A DNA stretch of 5,183 bases from Bacteroidota bacterium. Lineage in GTDB: Bacteria; Bacteroidota; Rhodothermia; Rhodothermales; UBA10348. Position 1 is the stretch's first letter. Every line of letters begins with the position of its first letter. The notes under the pieces were generated by a model, which saw nothing but the letters and a program-made list of their open reading frames with translations, was not told where the DNA came from and ran no database searches. Both the position numbers and the translations under genes were made by a program. Positions 1 to 5,183 of this stretch are shown here, one piece after another. Where the stretch lies: positions 1 to 5,183 of the forward strand of contig JAHEEH010000184.1 of assembly GCA_024640835.1 (NCBI GenBank), written 5' to 3'.

Positions 1-1
1 G

Positions 2-1843
2 CAGGAGCAGGTCGCGGTCACGAGCGACCGGGTGAACAGCGAGAGCCCGTCGTGGGATCCCGCCGGGGCGTTCCTCTATTTCCTGTCCGACCGCAATCTC
101 GAATCACTCGTGGGCGCCCCCTGGGGACGGCGGCAGCCGGAGCCGTTCTTCGATCGGGACATGGAGCTGTACGCGGTCGCGCTGCGGCCGGGGGTGCGGT
201 CGGCGTTCAGGGCGGATGATGAGTTGATGGAGCGGGCGACAGAGCAGGCGGGAGGGAAAGCGGCGGGGGCGGAAGTGAAGCCCGTCACCATCGAATTGGA
301 GGGTCTGGCCAGACGGTTGGAGCGGGTGCCGGTGCCGGCGGGGAACTACGGCAACCTGACCGTGAACGGGGACGCCCTTTTCATGACGTCGCGGGAGTCC
401 GGACCAGACGCCAGCGCGCATCTCGTCGCGGTGAAGATCACGAACCGGAACCCGAAAGCCGAACCGGTGATCGAGGGCATCCGATCGTACGAGATGTCGC
501 AGGATGGCAGGAAGCTGCTGGTGCGCAAGGGCAGTGACCTGTACGTGATCGACGCCAAGCCGGCCAAGGCCAACCTGACGGACGCGCGCGTCGATCTCCG
601 CGGCTGGACGTTCCCGATCGACGTCCGGAACGACTGGCGCCAGATCTTCATCGACGCGTGGCGGTTGGAACGCGACTACTTCTACGATCCCGGGATGCAC
701 GGGGTCGACTGGAATGCCCAACTCGCCAAGTATCTGCCGCTCGTGGACCGCATCACGACGCGTGACGAACTGTCGGACCTGATCGGGTGGTACGTGGGCG
801 AGCTTTCGGCCCTGCACACCAGCGTGCGGGGCGGCGACCTCCGCACCGGCGATGACGACATCCGGGTCGCGAGCCTGGGGGCCCGGCTCGTGCGGGATCC
901 CGCGGCCGGCGGATATCGGATCGAGTACGTCTACCAGTCGGACCCCGACTACCCCGACGAGATGTCGCCGCTCGCGGACCCCACGCTCGGCGTCCGCACG
1001 GGCGACGTCATCACCGCGGTCAACGGCACCGCCGTGCTCGCCGCGGCCGACATCGGGGAGTTGCTGCGGAATCAGGAAGGTCGCCAGGTGCTGCTGTCCT
1101 TGCGGTCGGGGAGCACCGCACGGGACGTCGTCGTCGTGCCGACGGCCAACGAGTTCGGCCTCCGATACGCGGACTGGGAGTACACGCGTCGGCTGGCCAC
1201 GGAGGACGCGGGCGGCGGCAGGATCGGCTACGTCCACCTGCGCGCCATGGGCAGCGACGATATCACCGCCTGGTACCGCAACTTCTACCCCGTCTTCGAC
1301 CGCCAGGGACTGATCGTGGATGTCCGCCACAACGGCGGCGGCAACATCGACGCCTTCGTGCTCGAGAAGCTGATCCGCCGGGCCTGGATGTACTGGAAGG
1401 GCCGGGTGGGCGAACCAACCTGGAACCTGCACTACGCGTTCCGCGGGCACATGGTGGTCCTCGTGGACCAGCGCACCGCTTCCGACGGCGAAGCGTTCGC
1501 CGAGGGATTCCGCCGACTTGGCCTCGGCGTCGTCATCGGCATGCGCACCTGGGGCGGGGAGATCTGGCTCGGCTCGCAGAACCGGCTCACCGACGGCGGA
1601 CTCGCCCGCGCGCCGATGACCGGCGTCTACGGCGACGACGGCACGTGGCTGATCGAGCAGATCGGCGTGGTGCCCGATATCGAGGTGGACAACCTGCCCT
1701 ACGCCACGTTCAACGGCGGCGATGCCCAGTTGGACACGGCCATCCAGTACCTGCTCGACCGGATCAGGGAGGATCCGCGGGCGGTGCCCCCGCCCCCGCC
1801 CCATCCGAACCGTCGGTTCGAGTATCCGGCGGGGCGAAACTAG
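2..1843 (+). CDS. Tricorn protease homologue (S41-type serine peptidase with PDZ domain), C-terminal part
   Basis: The gene is cut by the left edge: the frame is open from base 2, so the GTG at 32 is an internal valine. Tricorn proteases are large peptidases that degrade oligopeptides; bacterial homologues are often exported, but the N-terminus is not visible here. In order I see the last beta-propeller blades (a 'YFLSDRNL' and 'WGRRQPEPFF' type segment, roughly bases 60-600), the first catalytic domain ('DAWRLERDYFYD', about 640-850), a PDZ domain ('GVRTGDVITAVNG', about 960-1140) and the second catalytic domain (about 1185-1700). Expected catalytic residues are present: His in 'ALHTS' (815-817), Ser in 'TASDGE' (1481-1483) and a candidate Glu in 'LIEQIGVVPD' (1655-1657). 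The glycine-rich 'HNGGGN' that helps form the oxyanion hole lies near 1331. The proline run near the C-terminus is common in this family. Full members have about 1,050-1,100 residues, so nearly half is missing. No frameshift is visible. Confidence 0.93.
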   Translation, partial: QEQVAVTSDRVNSESPSWDPAGAFLYFLSDRNLESLVGAPWGRRQPEPFFDRDMELYAVALRPGVRSAFRADDELMERATEQAGGKAAGAEVKPVTIELEGLARRLERVPVPAGNYGNLTVNGDALFMTSRESGPDASAHLVAVKITNRNPKAEPVIEGIRSYEMSQDGRKLLVRKGSDLYVIDAKPAKANLTDARVDLRGWTFPIDVRNDWRQIFIDAWRLERDYFYDPGMHGVDWNAQLAKYLPLVDRITTRDELSDLIGWYVGELSALHTSVRGGDLRTGDDDIRVASLGARLVRDPAAGGYRIEYVYQSDPDYPDEMSPLADPTLGVRTGDVITAVNGTAVLAAADIGELLRNQEGRQVLLSLRSGSTARDVVVVPTANEFGLRYADWEYTRRLATEDAGGGRIGYVHLRAMGSDDITAWYRNFYPVFDRQGLIVDVRHNGGGNIDAFVLEKLIRRAWMYWKGRVGEPTWNLHYAFRGHMVVLVDQRTASDGEAFAEGFRRLGLGVVIGMRTWGGEIWLGSQNRLTDGGLARAPMTGVYGDDGTWLIEQIGVVPDIEVDNLPYATFNGGDAQLDTAIQYLLDRIREDPRAVPPPPPHPNRRFEYPAGRN

Positions 1844-1845
1844 GA

Positions 1846-1860
1846 ACGGCATTTTGCCGT
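1846..1860 (+). terminator. Small perfect hairpin just after the tricorn gene
   Basis: Two bases after the stop codon, ACGGCA and TGCCGT form a perfect 6-bp stem around a TTT loop. No T-run follows, so it is a poor classical terminator. It may act with the larger hairpin six bases downstream, as 3'-end protection or as part of a termination region, or it may be chance. Confidence 0.3.
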
Positions 1861-1865
1861 GAGAG

Positions 1866-1905
1866 CGTGGGGCGTGCACCGGCAGAACCCGGTGTACGCC
1901 TCACG
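1866..1905 (+). terminator. Strong 17-bp hairpin with two G-U pairs, candidate 3'-end structure
   Basis: Bases 1866-1882 pair without a gap to 1889-1905 around the 6-base loop CAGAAC. Fifteen pairs are Watson-Crick and two are G-U when read as plus-strand RNA; on the minus strand those two would be A-C mismatches. The structure is therefore better suited to plus-strand RNA, which fits the 3' end of the upstream protease transcript. The stem extends by three further pairs (1861-1863 with 1908-1910) beyond a 2x2 internal loop. No T-run follows, so if it terminates transcription it does so in the T-less manner often proposed for GC-rich bacteria. It could also protect the RNA 3' end or be a dispersed repeat. 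Confidence 0.5.
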
Positions 1906-2027
1906 ACCTCGAGCAGCCAATCCGCGAAGTCGTGTGACGCCGGTCGCTCATTCCTCGAGACTGGTCTGGCCTTCTGGACCATACCACTCTAGGCTTCAGA
2001 CATCACCCTGACACTTGTCCGGTTCCC

Positions 2028-2031
2028 GAGG
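2028..2031 (+). promoter_or_regulatory. Ribosome binding site (GAGG) of the 727-residue exported protein
   Basis: GAGG lies five bases upstream of the ATG at 2037. It supports this start, which also places a clean signal peptide at the N-terminus. Confidence 0.65.
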
Positions 2032-2036
2032 CCGTC

Positions 2037-4220
2037 ATGCGCCGTACCGTCGCTCTCCCCATCCTTGCCGCGCTGTGCGCGATGCTGCCCCTGCTTCCGG
2101 GGGGAGCCAGCGCGCAGGATACCCCCTGGCCGCAGGAAATCCAGGCACCGCAGGGGTATGTGATCACGCTCTACCAGCCGCAGCCTGAGGCACTCACGGG
2201 CAATCTCCTCACGGCCCGCGGCGCCATGTCCATCACGGCGCCGGGAGCCGAGCCCATCTTCGGCGCCGTGTGGTTCTCGGCGCGGGTGGACGCCGATGCG
2301 GACACGCGCGAGGCGACCCTCAGCGCCGTCCGGGTGACGCGCGTCCGCTGGCCCGAGTCCACCGAGGAGCTGCAGCGACGGTTCACGGACATCGTGGAAG
2401 CGGCGTTCCCCGACGAGGTGCCGATCGACATGGACCGCCTCTCCGCAAGTCTCGTGACGGCGGAGCGCGAGCAGCAAAGCCTCGACGGCCTCAAGCACGA
2501 TCCGCCGAAGATCATCGTGACCGACGAGCTGGCGGTCCTCCTGCTCTACGACGGTACGCCGCAAGCGCGGGCCATTCCCAATACCAACCTCGAGCAGGTC
2601 GTCAACACCTCGCTCGCGGTGGTCAAGGACAAGCAGTCCGGGAAGTACTATCTGAGCGGCGGGCAGATCTGGTATGGCGCTGCCGACCCCTTGGGCCCGT
2701 GGAGCCCCGAAGCGCGCCCTCCTGAGGCGGTGACGAAGGTCGTCCCCCAGGACACCTCGTCGGCGCCCGCTCCCACGCCCCCGCCTGCTATCGTCACCGC
2801 CACCGAACCCACCGAGTTGATCGTGACCGACGGGCCGGCGAGGTGGCGATCACTCCTCGGCGGCGAGCTCCTGTACGTCGAGAACACCGAAAACCCGATC
2901 TTGCGGACCGTGGACCCGGGACACGTCTACCTGTTGCTCTCGGGTCGGTGGTACCGCGGAGCCGGGCTCGACGGACCGTGGACCTGGGTGCACCCCGACA
3001 GCCTGCCCGCGTCGTTCGGGAAGATCCCGCCCGACGCACCGATTGCCGGCGTGCGTGTCTCGGTGGCCGGCACGCAGGAGGCGGAGGACGCCCTGCTCGA
3101 CGCGCAGATTCCCCAGACGGCGGCCATCAAGCGGAGTGAGGCGAAGCTCGACGTGACGTACGACGGCGATCCGACCTTCACCGATATCCCGGGAACCGGG
3201 GTGTCGTACGCCACGAACACCCAGACGCAGGTGCTGCGGATCGACGGGCGCTACTACGCGGTGGATCAGGCGGTCTGGTTCACGGCGCCGGCCCCCGCGG
3301 GTCCGTGGGTGGTGGCCGACAGCGTGCCGGAGGAGAAGATCCAGCAGATTCCGCCGAGCGCCCCGGTCTACAACACGACCTACGTCCACGTCTACCAATC
3401 GACACCGCAGGTCGTGTACGTGGGCTACTATCCCGGATACATGTGGTCGTTCCCGTACTACGGCGTGCCCGTGTACGGCACCGGCTGGTACTACCCGCCC
3501 TACTGGGGCCCCGGCGGTTACTACCCCCGTCATCCGACGTGGGGATTCCACGTGACATACAATCCCTGGTACGGTTGGGGTTTCGGGATGAGCTGGGGCG
3601 GCGGGTTCATGCGCGTTGGCGTGTCGTTCGGCGGTTACCGGGGTGGCTACCGCGGCGGCTACTACGGCGGTGGATACCGTCCGACGTACATCCACACCGG
3701 CGACATCAACATCAATCGCGGCAATGTCAACATCGGGAACTCCGTCGGCGGCGGAAACCGGCCCGGGGTCGGCGGTGGTGACCGGGGGGGCATCAACCGC
3801 AACATCTACAATCGACCGGAGAACAGTGCCCGCATCGCGGATCGCTCCGCAGGCGGACGGCCAGCAGCCGGTGCGCGACCGGCGCCGCGACCCGCGGCCG
3901 GTGCCCGGCCTTCCCAGCAACCGGCGGTAGGCGCGCGCCCGGGCGTGGGAACGAACGACGTGTTCGCGGACCGCAACGGGAACGTCCACCGCCGGACCGA
4001 GAATGGGTGGGAGAGCCGGCAGGGCAGCAACTGGCAGCGGGACGCGTCTCCAGCGACGCAACCCTCCAACCGCGCCGGCGCGCGCCCGAGCACGGGCACC
4101 GGCAGCACACCGTCCACGCTGAACCGCGACTATCAGGCCCGGCAGAACGGCGCGTCGCGCGCCGCCCGAGCCCCGACTCGTGCGCCGGCGCGGACCGGAG
4201 GAGGTGCCCGGCGGCGCTGA
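2037..4220 (+). CDS. Exported repeat protein with aromatic/glycine-rich and basic Arg/Pro-rich tail, function unknown
   Basis: I cannot assign a function. Residues 1-26 form a signal peptide: 'MRRTV', a hydrophobic core, then 'GASA' before Gln27. Residues 27-155 are a mixed alpha/beta domain I do not recognise. Residues 159-444 hold three degenerate repeats, each with an NT pair, then W-[YF], then GPW exactly ten residues after that Trp (Trp 212/222, 305/315, 414/424). Residues 461-520 are 40 % Tyr, Trp or Phe, and 521-548 are Gly/Tyr/Arg-rich ('GGYRGGYRGGYYGGG'). Asn/Gly-rich 'GDININRGNVNIGN' follows, then a basic Ala/Arg/Pro tail (about 600-727) containing 'FADRNGNVHRR' and 'LNRDYQARQ'. The W/GPW pattern faintly recalls family 5/12 carbohydrate-binding modules, and I recall similar proteins carrying that loose label, but this is weak. 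A periplasmic, outer-membrane or surface role binding polymer or envelope is inference. The gene has its own ribosome binding site after a 193-base gap. No break is visible. Confidence 0.85.
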   Translation: MRRTVALPILAALCAMLPLLPGGASAQDTPWPQEIQAPQGYVITLYQPQPEALTGNLLTARGAMSITAPGAEPIFGAVWFSARVDADADTREATLSAVRVTRVRWPESTEELQRRFTDIVEAAFPDEVPIDMDRLSASLVTAEREQQSLDGLKHDPPKIIVTDELAVLLLYDGTPQARAIPNTNLEQVVNTSLAVVKDKQSGKYYLSGGQIWYGAADPLGPWSPEARPPEAVTKVVPQDTSSAPAPTPPPAIVTATEPTELIVTDGPARWRSLLGGELLYVENTENPILRTVDPGHVYLLLSGRWYRGAGLDGPWTWVHPDSLPASFGKIPPDAPIAGVRVSVAGTQEAEDALLDAQIPQTAAIKRSEAKLDVTYDGDPTFTDIPGTGVSYATNTQTQVLRIDGRYYAVDQAVWFTAPAPAGPWVVADSVPEEKIQQIPPSAPVYNTTYVHVYQSTPQVVYVGYYPGYMWSFPYYGVPVYGTGWYYPPYWGPGGYYPRHPTWGFHVTYNPWYGWGFGMSWGGGFMRVGVSFGGYRGGYRGGYYGGGYRPTYIHTGDININRGNVNIGNSVGGGNRPGVGGGDRGGINRNIYNRPENSARIADRSAGGRPAAGARPAPRPAAGARPSQQPAVGARPGVGTNDVFADRNGNVHRRTENGWESRQGSNWQRDASPATQPSNRAGARPSTGTGSTPSTLNRDYQARQNGASRAARAPTRAPARTGGGARRR
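2511..3368 (+). repeat. Three degenerate protein repeats of about 75-85 residues within the exported protein
   Basis: The units cover roughly residues 159-242, 261-337 and 371-444. Each starts with a strand of the type 'IIVTD', 'LIVTD' or 'LDVTY' and has an 'NT' pair (190, 283, 394). Then come a Tyr-containing strand ('YYLSGGQ', 'VYLLLSGR', 'RYYAVDQA'), a W-[YF] pair (212, 305, 414) and GPW (220-222, 313-315, 422-424). Units two and three end in 'KIPPDAP' and 'QIPPSAP'. The distance from NT to Trp is 22, 22 and 20 residues, and from Trp to the Trp of GPW always 10. The DNA itself is not obviously repeated, so the duplication is old. Confidence 0.75.
3849..3944 (+). repeat. Short Ala-Gly-Ala-Arg-Pro repeats in the basic tail
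   Basis: Residues 605-636 of the exported protein contain 'GGRPAAGARPAPRPAAGARP' and a further 'VGARPG'. Another 'AGARPS' occurs at residues 680-685. This is low-complexity, positively charged and probably disordered sequence. It could contact polyanions such as lipopolysaccharide or nucleic acid, but nothing in the sequence proves that. Confidence 0.7.
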
Positions 4221-4228
4221 CGGTTGCG

Positions 4229-4249
4229 GGCGCCTCCGGCCCGGACGCC
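4229..4249 (+). terminator. Weak bulged hairpin after the exported protein gene
   Basis: GGCG (4229-4232) and TCC (4235-4237) pair with GGA (4243-4245) and CGCC (4246-4249), with a 2-base bulge and a 5-base loop. It starts eight bases after the stop codon at 4220. There is no T-run. In DNA this GC-rich, such a stem may be chance. The rest of the gap up to 4321 shows no other feature I can support. Confidence 0.25.
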
Positions 4250-4321
4250 AGGGGCAAGGTAGGATCTCGTGATACGGGACGGGACGCCCTCCCCGCTTGA
4301 CGTCTTCACCTTCACGGAGCC

Positions 4322-4327
4322 AAGGAG
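4322..4327 (+). promoter_or_regulatory. Ribosome binding site (AAGGAG) of the amidohydrolase remnant
   Basis: AAGGAG lies ten bases upstream of the ATG at 4338. It is the strongest Shine-Dalgarno match among the starts visible here, which suggests the short frame downstream is or recently was translated. Confidence 0.6.
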
Positions 4328-4337
4328 TCCCACCCGC

Positions 4338-4433
4338 ATGAGATACGCGACCGCCCTCCTGGTCCTCACCCTGGCGGGCTCGCTCAACCCCCAGACCGTT
4401 CCGTTCGACGTGGTGATCGAACACGGACGCTGA
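4338..4433 (+). pseudogene. Truncated 5' end of a secreted amidohydrolase gene (31 codons)
   Basis: A 31-residue frame begins at an ATG behind AAGGAG and ends at TGA 4431-4433. It starts 'MRYATALLVLTLAGSLNPQT', a signal peptide with Arg2 and a hydrophobic core, and continues 'VPFDVVIEHGR'. Secreted amidohydrolases of the D-aminoacylase/dihydroorotase-like superfamily typically begin with a signal peptide, then '[YF]DVVI..GRV.DPE(S/T)', the first beta-strands of the mature enzyme. Here the reading stops exactly where 'V.DPE' would follow. The metal-binding His residues and the whole TIM barrel are absent, and nothing before 4445 or after 4873 resembles the missing roughly 450-500 residues. I infer a deletion, or replacement by the adjoining FKBP gene, that left only the start. 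Alternatively it is a genuine short leader peptide coupled to FKBP translation, and the resemblance is chance. It is too short for certainty. Confidence 0.6.
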
Positions 4434-4435
4434 AT

Positions 4436-4439
4436 GGAG
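4436..4439 (+). promoter_or_regulatory. Ribosome binding site (GGAG) of the FKBP gene
   Basis: GGAG sits five bases upstream of the ATG at 4445 and two bases after the TGA of the short upstream frame. Ribosomes ending there would reach it directly. It fixes the FKBP start, which also matches the usual N-terminus of the family. Confidence 0.7.
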
Positions 4440-4444
4440 TCTCC

Positions 4445-4873
4445 ATGGCTGCCACAGCAGGCGACACGGTGCGCGTGCACTACACGGGCCGACTCGACGA
4501 CGGCACCGTCTTCGATTCCTCGGAAGGTCGGGACCCGATCGAATTCACCCTGGGGACGCAGGCAGTGATCCCAGGATTCGAGTCCGCGGTCCGCGGTCTC
4601 GAAGTCGGCGAGAGTCGTACGGTCGTAATTGGACCGGAGGATGCGTACGGACCGTATCACCACGACCGGGTGGTGGTGGTCGGCCGCGATCGGTTTCCGG
4701 CAGAACTCTCGATTGAACCGGGAATGGTGCTCCGCGCTCAAGGCGAGCGGGGCGACCTCATGGTCACGGTCACGGACATCACGGGGGACCGGGTGACGAT
4801 CGACGGGAATCACCCGCTGGCGGGCAAGCAGCTCACGTTCGACGTCGAACTCGAGGGACTCGAGCCGGACTGA
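4445..4873 (+). CDS. SlyD-like FKBP-type peptidyl-prolyl cis-trans isomerase
   Basis: This 142-residue protein catalyses cis-trans isomerisation of peptide bonds before proline and probably acts as a folding chaperone. It has no signal peptide, so it should be cytoplasmic. The FKBP fold is split as in SlyD: residues 1-69 and about 123-142 form the isomerase domain, and about 70-122 the insert-in-flap chaperone domain. Active-site positions equivalent to those of human FKBP12 are visible: Tyr13 ('VHYTG'), Phe23-Asp24 ('VFDSS'), Val41-Ile42 and Phe45 ('VIPGFE'; Phe replaces the FKBP12 Trp), Tyr68 ('DAYG') and Phe132 ('LTFDVEL'). The signature 'GNHPLAGK' (121-128) is typical of SlyD-type members. 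The His/Cys-rich metal-binding tail of E. coli SlyD (196 residues) is missing; short members without it are common. The gene follows the amidohydrolase remnant by 11 bases and may be translated with it. It is convergent with the bactofilin gene. Confidence 0.95.
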   Translation: MAATAGDTVRVHYTGRLDDGTVFDSSEGRDPIEFTLGTQAVIPGFESAVRGLEVGESRTVVIGPEDAYGPYHHDRVVVVGRDRFPAELSIEPGMVLRAQGERGDLMVTVTDITGDRVTIDGNHPLAGKQLTFDVELEGLEPD

Positions 4874-4880
4874 GGACGAG

Positions 4881-4903
4881 CGGCCTCGCTGTCAGCGAGG
4901 CCG
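4881..4903. terminator. Symmetrical GC-rich hairpin between convergent genes, probable bidirectional terminator
   Basis: CGGCCTCGCT (4881-4890) pairs perfectly with AGCGAGGCCG (4894-4903) around a GTC loop. It lies seven bases after the FKBP stop and nine bases beyond the bactofilin stop on the other strand, in a gap of only 39 bases. All pairs are Watson-Crick, so it works equally in both directions. Neither side has a T-run. Position and perfection argue for shared termination. Confidence 0.7.
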
Positions 4904-4912
4904 GCACCCCTG

Positions 4913-5183
4913 TCAGGCTGTCTTGCGGAGAGGCTCGATGGGAAGCGACTCGTACGCGGCAGGCCGGTCGGCGCGCAAGCGTCCGTTCACGACACCGCCC
5001 TCCTGCACAACCACACGTGGCGTGGTCAGGTCGCCCTGGACGACGCTCCCGTCTCGTAATTCGATCCGGCTCTTCGCGGCGATGTTCCCCTCCACGTGGC
5101 CCACCACGACGACCTCGTCAGCCGTGATGTCGCCCACCACGACGCCACCCGGCGCGATGAGCACCTGGGTCTTGCCATGCAGG
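4913..5183 (-). CDS. Bactofilin (polymer-forming cytoskeletal protein), C-terminal part
   Basis: Bactofilins assemble without nucleotide into filaments or sheets on the cytoplasmic side of the membrane and help place cell-wall or polar machinery. The protein is cut by the right edge. The frame continues upstream of the GTG at 5164 as 'LHGKTQ', so that GTG is an internal codon in mid-strand and not the start. The visible part is a run of short beta-helix rungs with the expected alternation of hydrophobic residues and Gly: 'VLIAPGGVVVGDI', 'EVVVVGHVEGNI', 'RIELRDGSVVQGDL', 'RVVVQEGGVVNGRL'. A short tail 'RADRPAAYESLPIEPL...' follows, which in bactofilins flanks the polymerising core. About 89 residues are visible; small bactofilins have roughly 100-180. 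The gene is convergent with FKBP and shares its terminator hairpin. Confidence 0.9.
   Translation of the reverse strand, partial: LHGKTQVLIAPGGVVVGDITADEVVVVGHVEGNIAAKSRIELRDGSVVQGDLTTPRVVVQEGGVVNGRLRADRPAAYESLPIEPLRKTA

Noticed and set aside
32..34. GTG as the start of the tricorn homologue
   Set aside because: The frame is open to base 2 and reads 'VTSDRVNSESPSW', conserved propeller sequence. The GTG is an internal valine of a gene that begins before the window.
104..1879. Minus-strand open frame of 591 codons opposite the tricorn gene
   Set aside because: Its product is Arg/Val/Asp/His-rich low-order sequence with no domain. It arises from the GC-biased codons of the clear protease gene on the plus strand.
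1907..1959. CCTCGAG occurring at 1907-1913 and 1953-1959
   Set aside because: Seven bases with a palindromic CTCGAG core are likely by chance in this DNA. No further symmetry links the copies.
1645..1992. Plus-strand 115-codon frame running from inside the tricorn gene into the gap
   Set aside because: It overlaps the end of the protease in another frame and crosses the strong hairpin. It has no motif and no credible start.
4297..4302. TTGACG as a -35 promoter box for the remnant and FKBP
   Set aside because: No -10-like hexamer occurs at 16-18 bases downstream, so I cannot support a promoter there.
2850..4424. Minus-strand open frame of 524 codons opposite the exported protein gene
   Set aside because: No recognisable motif, and the composition is typical of an antisense shadow in GC-rich DNA. 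The plus strand carries a signal peptide, repeats and a ribosome site.
5162..5164. GTG as the start of the bactofilin
   Set aside because: The frame continues to the right edge with 'LHGKTQ', and the GTG falls within a beta-helix rung.

Overview
The window is GC-rich, densely coding bacterial DNA. It suggests Gemmatimonadota or a similar soil or marine phylum: it holds a tricorn-type protease, a secreted amidohydrolase start of the 'FDVVI..GR' type, a SlyD-like FKBP and a bactofilin. That placement is inference from gene content, not from a marker gene. I see no phage, transposon, CRISPR, tRNA or rRNA sequence.

Layout from left to right. (1) Bases 2-1843, plus strand: the C-terminal part of a large tricorn protease homologue, cut by the left edge. 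It carries the end of the beta-propeller, the first catalytic domain, a PDZ domain and the second catalytic domain. (2) Bases 1844-2036: a non-coding gap with a small hairpin and a very strong 17-bp hairpin whose G-U pairs favour plus-strand RNA. It ends in the ribosome binding site of the next gene. (3) Bases 2037-4220, plus strand: a 727-residue exported protein of unknown function. It has three degenerate repeats with an exact W-[YF]-...-GPW spacing, an aromatic and glycine-rich stretch, and a basic Ala/Arg/Pro-rich tail. (4) Bases 4221-4444: a gap holding a 31-codon open frame with a good ribosome binding site. It reads like the signal peptide and first strand of a secreted amidohydrolase, then stops. 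I read it as a truncated gene remnant. (5) Bases 4445-4873, plus strand: a complete SlyD-like FKBP prolyl isomerase starting 11 bases after the remnant's stop. (6) Bases 4881-4903: a symmetrical hairpin between convergent genes. (7) Bases 4913-5183, minus strand: the C-terminal part of a bactofilin, cut by the right edge.

The genes do not form an obvious pathway. Three plus-strand genes sit in a row, but the gaps of about 190 and 220 bases and the hairpins suggest separate transcription units. The exceptions are the amidohydrolase remnant and the FKBP gene, which are spaced as if translated together. The best candidates for a second look are the amidohydrolase remnant fused positionally to FKBP and the repeat-built exported protein. 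I found no convincing new multi-gene system.
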